This document shows, piece after piece, positions 1-9,021 of a DNA stretch of 64,000 nt. The notes under the pieces are model-generated. The model did no database searches, was not told the DNA's origin, and saw only the letters and a program-made list of their open reading frames with translations. Each line of letters opens with the position of its first letter. Position 1 is the first letter of the stretch. Position numbers and translations under genes: made by a program. The stretch covers positions 1-64,000 of the forward strand of contig NZ_JAUHHE010000010.1 in assembly GCF_030410375.1 (NCBI RefSeq). Direction: 5' to 3'. The DNA comes from Zwartia vadi (GTDB taxonomy: Bacteria > Pseudomonadota > Gammaproteobacteria > Burkholderiales > Burkholderiaceae_B).

Positions 1-87
1 ATTCACTATTACAACAACGACCGGATCAAGACAAAACTCAAAGGGCTGAGTCCTGTGCAATACAGAACTCAACCCTTGAGGCCCTAA
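1..87 (+). CDS. IS3-family transposase OrfB, C-terminal end (cut by window start)
   Basis: The window opens inside a reading frame that ends IHYYNNDRIKTKLKGLSP...LRP-stop. The block HYYNN.RI..KL.G.SPV.YR is the typical C-terminus of the DDE transposase (OrfB) of IS3-family elements, downstream of the catalytic core. Only 28 codons are visible, so neither catalytic integrity nor an OrfA frame can be judged. The element end follows directly. Confidence 0.85.
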   Translation: MHYYNNDRIKTKLKGLSPVQYRTQPLRP

Positions 88-125
88 TCCGCTTTTAAAC
101 TGTCCAACTTTATGGGGTCAGTTCA
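1..125 (+). mobile_element. Right end of an IS3-family insertion sequence
   Basis: The transposase tail is followed within 40 bases by a terminal-repeat-like sequence at 101-125 containing CCAACTTTATGGGGTCAGTT. A 23-base identical copy lies at 19710-19732. The left end and most of the element lie outside the window. The outer boundary at about 125 is inferred from where identity with the second copy stops. Confidence 0.75.
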
Positions 126-299
126 TTAGGGCTGCTTTTTTTTGGGCAACAAACTAAGCGGTGCTTGCTTTGGTACGGTTAAAACCGCTGTAAATATAGT
201 TGCCCTTGAAAAATTCTTATCGATTATTTAATTTCGATTGGAAATGCGTTGATCTCGGTCATGGCTTTCATCCATTAGTTATTTAGCGCGTGTAGACCC

Positions 300-1205
300 T
301 TAAACCCTTGCATTGATAGTGCCCAACATTTCAATCAGTGAACGCAAGGTGTTTTTTATATCGTAGAACTCTGGCTTGATTTCCAGCGAGGTCTCACACA
401 TGTAGAGTTTGCGGTTGATTTCAATTTGAATGCTGTGGCAATGCTCGGCAGGGCGACCATACTTCTTGACGATTTCAACCCCTTTGTACGGGTAGTTGTA
501 GCTGACCGTGTAGCCTTGATCCCGAAGGTGTTCACAGATGCGCTGACTCAAGTGTGGGGCAGCCGTAGTGCCATCGCGATCCCCAATCACAAAATCAGAG
601 TGAACCATACCTGGAAATTCCGTGGCGTGGCTTGAAGCTATAGCTGGCATTGAATGGCAATTGATATGTATGCAATACCCATGATTGCTTAGTGCCTTGT
701 TAATCGCTATGGTCAAGGCTTGGTGATAAGGCTTCCAACAGGTGTCTATACGCTGCTGAACTTCGCTGACAGTCAAAAGCCTCGCATAGATCGGCTCCCC
801 CTCATCGGTCAGCCGCCAGATCAAACTTTTGCCAAGTCGAACTTTGACGTTGGTGCTCGCCGGGTCAGTGGGATAGGGCCATTCGGCATCGAGCAATTCA
901 GGGTCAATCTCGGTCAAGCCGCGATTGGCATCCAGATAACTACGTGGAAATAGAGCCTCCACCCAAGCGGCTCCCACTTCACGCGAAAAACTGTAAAGTT
1001 TCTCGACGTGCGTATCTTCGGCCCGCCGGAGCGTCATCAAATCACACGCGTGAGAAAAGTCCTCTGGGTAGGTAGTGCCGCTGTGAGGAGAGTCAAGTAC
1101 CAGAGCACTTACTCCTGCGTGTGTTTTGATCATTGAATTTTCGTCCAGACTTTCGGCCAAAGACCTGTTATCGCGACTTTGTATCAGTTTCAAAACGGGG
1201 TGCAT
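300..1205 (-). CDS. N-formylglutamate amidohydrolase family protein
   Basis: 301 aa, cytoplasmic, no signal peptide. The N-terminal block LVLDSPHSGTTYP (residues about 35-48) is the hallmark of the N-formylglutamate amidohydrolase (HutG/FGase) family. It is followed by HVEKLYSF, ALFPRSYLDANR, and INCHSMPA, where the histidine is a likely metal ligand. Family members hydrolyse N-formyl-L-glutamate at the end of histidine degradation, but no other hut gene is visible. It lies 12 bases downstream of a Bug receptor gene on the same strand, so the two are probably co-transcribed and may serve uptake and hydrolysis of a related N-acyl compound. Family call is firm; substrate is inference. Confidence 0.85.
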   Translation of the reverse strand: MHPVLKLIQSRDNRSLAESLDENSMIKTHAGVSALVLDSPHSGTTYPEDFSHACDLMTLRRAEDTHVEKLYSFSREVGAAWVEALFPRSYLDANRGLTEIDPELLDAEWPYPTDPASTNVKVRLGKSLIWRLTDEGEPIYARLLTVSEVQQRIDTCWKPYHQALTIAINKALSNHGYCIHINCHSMPAIASSHATEFPGMVHSDFVIGDRDGTTAAPHLSQRICEHLRDQGYTVSYNYPYKGVEIVKKYGRPAEHCHSIQIEINRKLYMCETSLEIKPEFYDIKNTLRSLIEMLGTINARV

Positions 1206-1217
1206 CGAGGTTCTCGT

Positions 1218-2177
1218 TCAATTTAGGGTAATGTTTGCAAACTTACTGATGCGCTTCATTTTGTCGACCTCTTTGTTAATTTGCGCAGCAAACTCTTCAG
1301 GCGTTGAGCCTGATGCAAACAATCCTTGCTGAGCTAATCGCTCTCGTACAGTGGGATCTTGCAGTGCCTTGGCCACAGCCATTTGAATACGCTTCACAAC
1401 GGTGGGTGGCGTACCCGCTGGGGCGACAAGTCCAAACCAAGAGGGGTCGTTGTTTGATGCCAACCCCAATTCCGCGAAAGTTGGAACCTCAGGTAATTCG
1501 GATATGCGTTGAGGCCATGAAACAGCCAGTGCCCTGATCTTGCCTGAACGGATATGTTGCAAGGGTGTCGTCACTTGATCAAAACTTGCATCAACTTGTC
1601 CCGATAGTAAATCGATGAGCGCCGGACCTGCACCACGGTAGGGGACGTGTACCATATCCGTATTTGTCGAGCTCTTAAAAAGCTCTCCCCACATGTGCCC
1701 AATAGTGCCGTTGCCAGGAGACGCGTAGGTGACCTTGCCGGGATTGGCTTTAAGATAGGCAACGAAATCAGCAAAATTTTTAACCGGCAATTTGTCATTG
1801 ATCAACAGTACGCCTGGAGCCTTTACAATTTCCGTGACTGGTGTGAAGCTCTTAATGGGATCGTAAGGCAACGTTTTGTAAACAGCCGGGTTTACACCAT
1901 GGGTTGATAAAGTCGCTACGCCCAAGGTCATTCCATCAGGTGCTGATTTAGCTACTTCGGACATGCCAATCGAGCCACCTGCGCCTGCTCGGTTTTCGAC
2001 AATAACCTGTAACCCCAGCAATTTTGAAAGCGGTTCGCTCAACGTGCGCGCGGTCACGTCTGTGGCTCCACCAGGAGGAAATGGAACAACCAGCCGAAGT
2101 GTTTTAGACTGTGCCAATGCAAGCCCTGGGAGGATTGTAGTGAAAGCCAGTGCGAGTAGATAATTGCGTCGATTCAT
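1218..2177 (-). CDS. Bug/TctC family periplasmic solute receptor
   Basis: 319 aa with a signal peptide (residues 1-22, cleavage after LALA-Q). It has the conserved Bug blocks: LRLVVPFPPGGATDVTAR at the mature N-terminus, VIVENRAGAGGS, APDGMTLG and VPYRGAGPAL. Family members bind carboxylates or related small molecules in the periplasm. No TctA/TctB permease genes accompany it. It begins the two-gene unit with the amidohydrolase at 300-1205 and is transcribed divergently from the LysR gene at 2313, the classic receptor-regulator pairing. The ligand cannot be read from sequence. Confidence 0.93.
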   Translation of the reverse strand: MNRRNYLLALAFTTILPGLALAQSKTLRLVVPFPPGGATDVTARTLSEPLSKLLGLQVIVENRAGAGGSIGMSEVAKSAPDGMTLGVATLSTHGVNPAVYKTLPYDPIKSFTPVTEIVKAPGVLLINDKLPVKNFADFVAYLKANPGKVTYASPGNGTIGHMWGELFKSSTNTDMVHVPYRGAGPALIDLLSGQVDASFDQVTTPLQHIRSGKIRALAVSWPQRISELPEVPTFAELGLASNNDPSWFGLVAPAGTPPTVVKRIQMAVAKALQDPTVRERLAQQGLFASGSTPEEFAAQINKEVDKMKRISKFANITLN

Positions 2178-2273
2178 GTCAGAACTCTTTCTAAGTGGAA
2201 GGGTGATGAGACAGAGCTTTTGATGAATTCTGCAACTGCTGTACTTTCAATGAAAGCGAATGGTTGCTATGAT

Positions 2274-2294
2274 TACATTCCATTATGGAATGTA
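2274..2294. promoter_or_regulatory. Perfect 21-bp palindrome between divergent bug and lysR genes
   Basis: TACATTCCAT and its exact reverse complement ATGGAATGTA are separated by a single T. The site sits in the 135-bp divergent intergenic region, 18 bp before the lysR start. It contains ATT-N9-AAT-type symmetry, as in LysR operators. It is probably the autoregulatory operator of the adjacent LysR protein controlling the bug gene too; the binding protein is inferred from position. Confidence 0.6.
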
Positions 2295-2312
2295 TTGCCA
2301 AAAAGGTTTTGA

Positions 2313-3203
2313 TTGCGACGACTCACGCCTCCTTTGCATTTGCTGCGCGCATTTGCCACAACCGTAAGGTTTGGCAGCATTACGCGTGCAGCGGAATCAC
2401 TTCATTTAACGCAAAGTGCGGTCAGCAAACAGATATTGGAGTTAGAGCGCTGGGTTGGTGTGACACTCTTTGAGCGAATTCGCAAGCGCCTCAGTTTGAC
2501 GCCAGCTGGTATGCGTTACGAAGCCACTATTCGCCCATTGTTGGTGCAGCTCGAGGAGGCAACTTTGGATCTCATCACCAGTATCGATGGCGGCGGAGTA
2601 TTGAATTTATCCACTTTGCCGACATTTGGCGCTAAGTGGCTCATTCCTCGCTTGCCGACTTTTCAGGCCGCCTACCCCCAATTAACCTTGAAATTTGTGC
2701 CTTACGTTCAAGGTTACGACTTTCATCGTACTGACTTGGATTGTTCCATTTTATTTGGAGATGGACATTGGCCTGGCGTAATGTCTGATTACTTAGTTGG
2801 ACAAGAAGTTGTGTTGATTGCCCCACCTAGGGCATTGCTAAAATCACCATTAAAAAAAGCATCTGACATCGCCAAATTTGTGTTGCTACAGCATGTCACG
2901 GTCCCGCAAGCTTGGGTGCGGTGGTGTCAGTTGCACGAAGTTCATGGAGTGAACCCGCTGGCTGGACCACAACTTGATCAATATCACAGCCTGATCCGGG
3001 CAGTTGCTGCGGGAATGGGTGTGGCGTTGGTGCCGCGTTGTTTAGTGAATGACGATATTGCCAATGGTCTTGTCACTCTACCACTGGATGATGGGTATTT
3101 AGGCGACATGGGTTATTACCTTTGCTATCCGGAGTCACGTGGTCACCTAGAACCATTAGTCAACTTTCGCAAATGGTTGCTAAAGGAATGCGGCGCTGTT
3201 TAG
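2313..3203 (+). CDS. LysR-family transcriptional regulator, GcvA-like
   Basis: 296 aa using a TTG start; AAGG lies about 8 bases upstream. The N-terminal winged helix runs over residues 1-65 (LHLLRAFATTVRFGSITRAAE, then LTQSAVSKQI.ELE and LFER), typical of the GcvA/AmpR subgroup. The effector domain follows from about residue 90 to 290, with HSLIRAVAAGMGVALVPR near the C-terminus. It is divergent from the bug-amidohydrolase pair and presumably controls it through the palindrome at 2274-2294, with the effector likely the imported or hydrolysed compound. Length is normal for the family. Confidence 0.92.
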   Translation: MRRLTPPLHLLRAFATTVRFGSITRAAESLHLTQSAVSKQILELERWVGVTLFERIRKRLSLTPAGMRYEATIRPLLVQLEEATLDLITSIDGGGVLNLSTLPTFGAKWLIPRLPTFQAAYPQLTLKFVPYVQGYDFHRTDLDCSILFGDGHWPGVMSDYLVGQEVVLIAPPRALLKSPLKKASDIAKFVLLQHVTVPQAWVRWCQLHEVHGVNPLAGPQLDQYHSLIRAVAAGMGVALVPRCLVNDDIANGLVTLPLDDGYLGDMGYYLCYPESRGHLEPLVNFRKWLLKECGAV

Positions 3204-3503
3204 TGCTCTGCTGCATTGGTGGGTATCGTTTATCGTTGGCAGGAATTTGCTGATCATATTGCTGGTGTCACGGCAAACGTTAATAAAGAAACGGAACTAG
3301 CTTTTGCGGGTGGCTATCACTCTCCTTGAGCGTACCAGCTAATATTGCATTTATTCGTAGTATCACGCTTAATCAATATCGCCGCTTATTACACGTTTCA
3401 TTGCACGGTTACGTAATTGATAGGTAACGTTTTGAAAAATAAAAGATAATTTGAAGCAACCTACGCTGTTAATCCGCAGGTAGCTGGTCCAACAGCAAAA
3501 TAT
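3204..3503. other. 300-bp convergent intergenic region, no supported gene
   Basis: It lies between the end of the lysR gene and the end of the outer-membrane-like gene on the other strand. A 41-codon open stretch follows the lysR stop in the same frame (to 3329) with protein-like composition, but it has no start and no recognisable homology. No convincing terminator hairpin with a T tract was seen. Confidence 0.4.
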
Positions 3504-4283
3504 TTAAAATTTAAAGGTCACTGCAACAGCGGCACCAAACATATTCAAGTCAACATTTGTATTGTTAGGCTTGAACTGGTAATACACATTTTTAGCAACA
3601 AGTGATAGATCGCCCCAGTTGTATGAGCGACCAATTCCCAGATATGCCTGACTGGTAAAGCTTGAACTTTGCCCACCGCCAACATCGACATAAAAGGGAA
3701 CGAAATAGTTTGAGTCACCCAGATTCCATCGGCCTTTGAGTCCCGCAATGGCGGCCGTAATATTTTGTGTGCTGGTCTGCTTGAATGACAGGCCGAATGC
3801 TGGATCAGATACTGTGGTGCTTGCATTGAGCCAAAGATATCTAGCACCGATCAATCCATCTACATATGAAGTCTTCGAGCTGTACAGATTGAAACTTGGT
3901 GCTAGAGTGAAGATTGAAAGTTTTGCAGTCGTATTGGCGTTTAGATCTGCGCGTCCGATCACCGCAGAGGAGTTTTTGCCAAGATCTCCGTACATCGCAT
4001 CCAGATAGACGCCAAATTTATTACTGCGCGCCTCAGCAACGACCATGGCTGCCATTTTGATATCAGACAAAAGATCACCTGGTGTCAGCTTGATCTGACC
4101 TGTTGACAAATTATTGTGAGAGAGTGATCCCCTGACGCCAAGCGCCCAAACGTAAGGCGTGATGCTATAGGTCCATTGGTCTTTTACTGAAGATGAATTT
4201 GCTTGCAAACTAGCAACAGGCTGCGCACTGGCAAATTGGGCTGACATGAGTCCAGTCAAAAGTAAGGCAAGGGAGAATTTCAT
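3504..4283 (-). CDS. Predicted outer-membrane beta-barrel protein, function unknown
   Basis: 259 aa from the ATG at 4283, chosen because GGA precedes it by about 9 bases; an ATG at 4292 would add three residues. The signal peptide covers residues 1-20 (cleavage near FASA-Q). The mature part starts with ITPYVWALGVRG, then alternating hydrophobic strands, and ends in VTFKF, a terminal aromatic typical of barrel proteins inserted by BAM. It is last in a minus-strand group after the amidase at 4367 and another envelope protein at 5505, but an intervening terminator at 4312-4344 suggests at least partly separate transcription. No enzymatic motif is visible. Confidence 0.65.
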   Translation of the reverse strand: MKFSLALLLTGLMSAQFASAQPVASLQANSSSVKDQWTYSITPYVWALGVRGSLSHNNLSTGQIKLTPGDLLSDIKMAAMVVAEARSNKFGVYLDAMYGDLGKNSSAVIGRADLNANTTAKLSIFTLAPSFNLYSSKTSYVDGLIGARYLWLNASTTVSDPAFGLSFKQTSTQNITAAIAGLKGRWNLGDSNYFVPFYVDVGGGQSSSFTSQAYLGIGRSYNWGDLSLVAKNVYYQFKPNNTNVDLNMFGAAVAVTFKF

Positions 4284-4311
4284 TTTGTACATTCCAAGCT
4301 AAATCAACAAT

Positions 4312-4344
4312 AAAAAAACGAGCATTTCTGTTGCGAAATGCTCG
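4312..4344 (-). terminator. Rho-independent terminator after the Ntn-hydrolase gene
   Basis: Arms CGAGCATTT (4319-4327) and AAATGCTCG (4336-4344) form a 9-bp stem with an 8-base loop. On the minus strand the stem is followed by seven T residues. It lies 23 bases beyond the stop of the 4367-5470 gene and ahead of the 3504-4283 gene. Confidence 0.85.
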
Positions 4345-4366
4345 TCACTCACTGAACGTCTATGTG

Positions 4367-5470
4367 TTATTTGATGATTTCATAGGTTGTTGTGCCCTTA
4401 AGTTCCCAAGTTTTGAGCGTTTTGGCATTCAAATCATGATCCATAAGGTTGAATTTTTTGACATTCATGCCACCAAAAGGTCTGACGTAATAGGCTAAAT
4501 TTTTTGAGTCAACAACCACGCTTTCTTGCGTTTTCTCCCATCCGGCTACACCACCTGCATAAGCGTCACCTGCTGGAATCATGACTGCACCGGGTGGCAT
4601 GTCAAACATGTTCAGGATGTGCCAAGCAGTTTCAACTTTGGGTCGATCTGCTGCATATTTTTGTGCAGCTTGAGAGAAAATGAATGCCCGTACAAATCGG
4701 CTTGAACTCAGGAAATCTCCGGGAAGTCCGTGCAAGCCACTACCAGAGCTGGGAGGTGAAAAGGTTTGACCATCAATCGTGATCGGTGGTTTTTCAAGAG
4801 GGGAAAGATTGACGTAGTTGCCAAGATTGGCAAATTGCCAGGACATCGGGGGATCATTCGCCATGGTGCCAGCTGGGTTATCAGTAATCGTGAGCTTGCC
4901 ACCTAAGTACTCGATAGTGATACTTTTCCCGGTTTTATCGTGAAGCGTCACATGTATCTTGACGACCCCATTCCATTTACCCAATGTTGAACTATTCACA
5001 AAAATTTTAGGTAATGCGGCTTTGACTTCATCGGTCGTGGCAAAGTTGGACAGAATCCACGAGAGTATCTGGTATGAGGCGATACTATTCTTGCCTTCGG
5101 CTCCAGTCGGGTTTTGATATTGGGCGAAATTAGGCTGGTTCAACATACCACCGCTCAAGCCTTTTTCATTCATCCCATCAACAAGTATTTCTAGTCCAAA
5201 GGCATTGACACCGACTGCCGCATACTTACCGGTCCAGTTCAGACCTGATCCGATCGTGCCATCTGGACCAACACCTTTGTATTCAAAATTTCTTGGAAAG
5301 AGAACGAGTCTTTCTTCAATAGATTTGCCGAACTCAAATGTTCGTGCATAGACGTAGTTGCCATCTTTCTCTTTAAGGGTAAAACTTGTGCAAGCATGAC
5401 TGACCATTGGTGCAAGTGCCATGACCCCAATTTGAAAAGCACAAATTAATTTTAGAACGCTACGTTTCAT
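4367..5470 (-). CDS. Linear amide C-N hydrolase (choloylglycine hydrolase / penicillin V acylase family), exported
   Basis: 367 aa. The signal peptide ends at SHA and the next residue is Cys27, so cleavage would expose the N-terminal nucleophile of this Ntn-hydrolase family (HA-CTSFTLK). Family motifs follow: YARTFEFG, VGVNAFGLEILVDGMNEKGLSGG, and the block IEYLGGKLTITDNPAGTMANDPP with the conserved Asn-Asp. An AGGAG ribosome site lies 7 bases before the ATG. Gram-negative relatives cleave penicillin V, bile salts or N-acyl homoserine lactones; which applies here cannot be told. The gene is next to a two-component system and envelope proteins, and a paralogue lies at 19751-20872. Confidence 0.88.
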   Translation of the reverse strand: MKRSVLKLICAFQIGVMALAPMVSHACTSFTLKEKDGNYVYARTFEFGKSIEERLVLFPRNFEYKGVGPDGTIGSGLNWTGKYAAVGVNAFGLEILVDGMNEKGLSGGMLNQPNFAQYQNPTGAEGKNSIASYQILSWILSNFATTDEVKAALPKIFVNSSTLGKWNGVVKIHVTLHDKTGKSITIEYLGGKLTITDNPAGTMANDPPMSWQFANLGNYVNLSPLEKPPITIDGQTFSPPSSGSGLHGLPGDFLSSSRFVRAFIFSQAAQKYAADRPKVETAWHILNMFDMPPGAVMIPAGDAYAGGVAGWEKTQESVVVDSKNLAYYVRPFGGMNVKKFNLMDHDLNAKTLKTWELKGTTTYEIIK

Positions 5471-5504
5471 GGATACTCCTGGTGAGTTGCAAATTTTGAT
5501 GGAT

Positions 5505-6302
5505 TTATTTCGGGAAAATGAAAGTCATACTTGCTCGACCCCCCCAGCCGGAGGGACCTCCGGGGACGCTGCTTAAGTAATAACGTGCGCCTATTTGAAA
5601 TGAGACAGGTACTTCACCAATTTTGACCAGTTTCGAAACTGTTGCGTTCAAGGGGTTTTCTGCGCGTCGAGCGTCCCAGTTAAAAGTAGACTGGGTGTTG
5701 AGCGAATAGGTCCAGGCGCCTGGCGTAACGTAAGAGACAAATGGCTGATAAAAAAGATTATTAGCCGTGCCATTGACCGCGCTGCCTCCAGCATTCCATG
5801 TGTTGTACGTGAGCAAGCCTACCGTCCATGGCGACTTCATCACTAAACCAACCGCGCTCACGCCGACACCCGTCTGTGAAGTGCCGAAATTTGAACCTGA
5901 AAGAGATGGGGTGCTGACAACAGGACCAACGCCCCATATCAATCCATTAGAAGAGTTGGGTGAGAAAAAAGTTTCTACAACAATAGGACCGGCTCCAGTG
6001 CCGCTATATCCATTGACATTGTTGAGTGACTCGAAGGTCATCACCGGTCTAACAATGTAGTTCCAGCTGCTGTTGAGCTTAAGGGGAATAACTGGCTGAA
6101 CGACCAAGCTATTGCTCGTGCCTTTTTTGTCTAGCCCAATATTTGCATCGTAGTTGTATTGAAAAGGTACGGATATTAACGAAGCGACAGGGTTGGTTAA
6201 TTTTTTTGCAAGATCGCTTGTTGCAGTATTAGCGGGCTGTGCGAACGCTGAGCATGAAATGAGTCCGCATAAAAATCCTGACGCAAATAGATGAGTTTTC
6301 AT
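5505..6302 (-). CDS. Exported envelope protein, transporter-like beta-barrel
   Basis: 265 aa with a signal peptide (residues 1-21, ending SAFA-Q). The mature protein opens with LAKKLTNPVASLISVPFQYNYD and has repeated amphipathic strands such as NSLVVQPVIPLKL and WNYIVRPVMTFE. It ends SMTFIFPK. This pattern is common in uncharacterised outer-membrane transporter-like proteins of proteobacteria (MetA-pathway/SphA-like barrels). It lies 34 bases upstream of the amidase gene, so the two are probably one transcript. The upstream 109-bp region carries GTAGG direct repeats that may bind the adjacent response regulator. Exact function is unknown. Confidence 0.65.
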   Translation of the reverse strand: MKTHLFASGFLCGLISCSAFAQPANTATSDLAKKLTNPVASLISVPFQYNYDANIGLDKKGTSNSLVVQPVIPLKLNSSWNYIVRPVMTFESLNNVNGYSGTGAGPIVVETFFSPNSSNGLIWGVGPVVSTPSLSGSNFGTSQTGVGVSAVGLVMKSPWTVGLLTYNTWNAGGSAVNGTANNLFYQPFVSYVTPGAWTYSLNTQSTFNWDARRAENPLNATVSKLVKIGEVPVSFQIGARYYLSSVPGGPSGWGGRASMTFIFPK

Positions 6303-6366
6303 GGTTTCGCTATTTAATATTCATTTAACAAAGATGATGAACATTAAACGAGCCAGATTTTCGTTG

Positions 6367-6399
6367 CCTACGAAAACCTACAAAACCTACAAAGCCTAT
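6367..6399 (-). promoter_or_regulatory. Four GTAGG/ATAGG direct repeats upstream of the envelope-amidase unit
   Basis: Plus-strand CCTAC begins at 6367, 6377 and 6386 and CCTAT at 6395, giving GTAGG-type repeats spaced 9-10 bp on the minus strand, 65 bases upstream of the gene starting at 6302. One-turn direct repeats are what OmpR/PhoB-type regulators bind, and the neighbouring gene encodes one. GTAGG pairs also occur at 9022-9036 on the other side of the two-component genes. Confidence 0.45.
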
Positions 6400-6411
6400 C
6401 TGTTATTTGCC

Positions 6412-7098
6412 TCAGACAATTTTAATGCGCGGCAGTAATTGGTAGCCCTCTCCTCTGATGGCACGGATCCCTTTACCTTCAATCCCGGCATCGTTGAGCT
6501 TTTTGCGAAGACGAACCACGCGGACTTCGAGCGCGGCTTTGGATTGCTCATGCATCTCTACCTCGCCGCAAAGTTCTAACAATCTGAAATATGGAAGATT
6601 CCCATTTGGAGATTCATTAAGCGCTTTCAGGATCACTATTTCCTGTCGACTCACTTCGACTGTTTTAACACCAGTCAAGGTCATCATTCGCGGATTAAGG
6701 ATCACATCTTGCGCGTCATGTTGTTTCAACAATCGTCTGGCAACACTGCCTATGGCTGCCATCAACTCAACACTCGATATCGGTTTGGTGAGGTAAACAT
6801 CCGCTCCGGAATCATATCCATTGATTCGATCCGATTCCCTACCGCGGGCGGTCAGCATGATGATGTATAGATCTGGATTCGAACGCTTATATCGTCTAGC
6901 AATACTCAGACCGTCTTCACCGGGAAGATTAAGATCTAGGATCAGCAGGTCAATGTGGGTATGTGTGACGAGATCATCCAATTCCTCTGCTGATTCGGCA
7001 GCATGAACTGTATAGCCAGCCTTTGAGATGTCTCTTTTGAGAAGATCCCTAAAATCATCATTGTCTTCAACCAACGCAACTTTCAGCATGGAATCCAT
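6412..7098 (-). CDS. OmpR-family DNA-binding response regulator
   Basis: 228 aa. The receiver domain (residues 1-120) has the acidic pair ED at 11-12, phospho-acceptor Asp55 in LILDLNLPG and the conserved Lys in YLTKPIS. The C-terminal winged helix (about 135-225) ends with RVVRLRKKL and IRAIRGEGYQL, the OmpR/PhoB recognition pattern. It overlaps the sensor-kinase gene by 16 bases, so the two are translationally coupled. A second ATG three codons in (7089) would also make a normal protein. Likely targets are the flanking promoters with GTAGG direct repeats. Confidence 0.93.
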   Translation of the reverse strand: MDSMLKVALVEDNDDFRDLLKRDISKAGYTVHAAESAEELDDLVTHTHIDLLILDLNLPGEDGLSIARRYKRSNPDLYIIMLTARGRESDRINGYDSGADVYLTKPISSVELMAAIGSVARRLLKQHDAQDVILNPRMMTLTGVKTVEVSRQEIVILKALNESPNGNLPYFRLLELCGEVEMHEQSKAALEVRVVRLRKKLNDAGIEGKGIRAIRGEGYQLLPRIKIV

Positions 7099-8933
7099 AA
7101 TTTAAAAATAACTTTTTGATGTTGATACTGATACGAAACAAGACCGCCGATTAACTGAATCAGTTCATAAACAAGATAGAGACCTAGTCCTGAGCCACTA
7201 ATTTTAGTGGCTGATGAATTTCTGTAATATTTTTTGAAAACATGCTCAGGATCTGGGGCGCCCATTGAACCCACATCATTGATAAATTGAATTTGTACGC
7301 CAGACGCACCGTTGACATTTTGATTCCTTGTCTCGATATAAATCTGTGATTCCTTGGGTGAATATTTGATGGCATTTTCTAAGATATTTGAAACGATGAT
7401 GCGCAAGATATCTTGATCTGTATGCACAATTGGATTGTCATGGTAGGTAAGGGAAGTATGGTTTTTAGTTTTAAATTCGCTGATTATGCTGTTTATAAAT
7501 TCATCGATCCGGAATGTTATTTTGTGAACTTGCATCGACTTTGCATCGATTTTTCCGAGTTGAAGACAACGCTCAATAATAAAGTCGATATTGTTAACCG
7601 CACGGTTTGCATGACCCTCGAGATCGGAGCCAGAAACCTTTTCATCCACGACAAGTTTTAAGACAGAAAGCGGCGTCTTGATTTCATGAGACAACATGGC
7701 CAACAGCATGGATTGTTCTTCACGTTGCTGCCGTTCGTGATCCGCCTCTGATTTGAGTGCGATCGCGCGGCTTGATTCAATTTTTAATAATGCTTTTGCG
7801 CGGTACTGAAGCAAAAAGAAAAAGACCAGTCCGCTCACCATGCTATAGATATGAAGTGAATGCAGCGCAAGCTCTCCCCCTGGAAGCCAGCCTTGAAGTG
7901 GAAAGATGGCGAGCGTCCAAAGCGTTAAATTGAAAATATAAAAAATACGTAATACATTGATTGGCAAGGCGTCAGCCTTTAAGGTCGATTGATGAATATC
8001 CACTCCAAACAGGGAAGCAATAAGAAAGAACAAAATAGTGATAAAAACCAAAAGGCTATTCAAATTGAATGTGAGAGGCTGATTGGTCAAGAAATTGAGA
8101 GTAATGACCAAAGCTGAAAAAAAGAGTAATAAGTTAAAGACAGAATTAAACGATCTTTTAAGGCCATACTCTCGCAATAGAAATTTATTAGCCAATATTC
8201 CAAAGAATGGATATGTCACGACAAGGAAGCTAAAAAAACTATTCATCCTAATCGGATCGAAATAATCATCGAAAAGGATTTTGAATATTCCGCCATGTAA
8301 TGACGTGTGAAGAAAAGCAAATATCTGCTGAGCAGCAAATATTCCTAGCACTAACTCGCGATGCAACACCCAGCTGACCAATAGCCATAATGCAATCAAG
8401 AGTGTCAGTGTCGAATACGCTGCATAGACCAAAAGTTCTTGGCGATCTTTTTTTTGATATTGTGCAAGAGGCATGACTTCAGCATTGACTAAATAGCTTC
8501 GAACGGACTTAATCCTAAGATAAATATCTCGGTCTGCAGGCCGGGATACTAATTCGAAGTTATAGCTGACGGCTTCAATATCGGATGCTTTAAGTGGATA
8601 TTTATTTCCCACTAAAGGCTTTTGTTGTGGAAGTGCGGAATCGAAAAGTTCGATCTCTTCGATGAAAACAGGTCTGATTTTGAGTATGAGAGGTTGTGTG
8701 CTCGCTGCGATTTTTAACTTAAGCCAAAAGGTCCCGGTTTTGTAACCGCCTGTGAGGGCTCCTTGATAGGGAATGAATTCTTTTTGTTCAATCTGTGAGA
8801 TCGAGAGGGAATTGCTTTTGTCTTCAAAATAAGCCTGACTCAGGAGGTATTGGTCTGAGTTTGTTGCATAGGCAGGCTTTGAACCAAGAATGTTCGCCAG
8901 TATAAAAAAAAATATTATTGTCAATTTTTTCAT
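7083..8933 (-). CDS. 7TMR-DISM-type membrane sensor histidine kinase
   Basis: 616 aa. The signal peptide is at residues 1-23. A periplasmic DISMED2-like domain follows to about 160, with GALTGGYKTGTFWLKLKI and YLRIKSVRSY. About seven membrane helices run from 165 to 385. A HisKA domain carries His416 in LSHEIKTPL, and an ATPase domain has the N box NILENAIKYS and G box SGSGLGLYLV. The DISM class senses extracellular small molecules, often carbohydrate-like or carboxylic. It is upstream of and overlaps its response-regulator gene. The ligand is unknown; the neighbours suggest an amide or peptide-type signal, which is inference. Confidence 0.92.
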   Translation of the reverse strand: MKKLTIIFFFILANILGSKPAYATNSDQYLLSQAYFEDKSNSLSISQIEQKEFIPYQGALTGGYKTGTFWLKLKIAASTQPLILKIRPVFIEEIELFDSALPQQKPLVGNKYPLKASDIEAVSYNFELVSRPADRDIYLRIKSVRSYLVNAEVMPLAQYQKKDRQELLVYAAYSTLTLLIALWLLVSWVLHRELVLGIFAAQQIFAFLHTSLHGGIFKILFDDYFDPIRMNSFFSFLVVTYPFFGILANKFLLREYGLKRSFNSVFNLLLFFSALVITLNFLTNQPLTFNLNSLLVFITILFFLIASLFGVDIHQSTLKADALPINVLRIFYIFNLTLWTLAIFPLQGWLPGGELALHSLHIYSMVSGLVFFFLLQYRAKALLKIESSRAIALKSEADHERQQREEQSMLLAMLSHEIKTPLSVLKLVVDEKVSGSDLEGHANRAVNNIDFIIERCLQLGKIDAKSMQVHKITFRIDEFINSIISEFKTKNHTSLTYHDNPIVHTDQDILRIIVSNILENAIKYSPKESQIYIETRNQNVNGASGVQIQFINDVGSMGAPDPEHVFKKYYRNSSATKISGSGLGLYLVYELIQLIGGLVSYQYQHQKVIFKLWIPC

Positions 8934-9021
8934 GTCTGAATAATTTTAGGCGAGATTTTTTACTGGGTAGATTTTTTCCATTGTGATGTTCAGGGACGTA
9001 ACTTGGAATTTTTACGTTCTT

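Noticed and set aside
3204..3329. 41-codon open stretch after lysR with protein-like composition
   Set aside because: No start codon and no match to a known family; too short to separate from chance.
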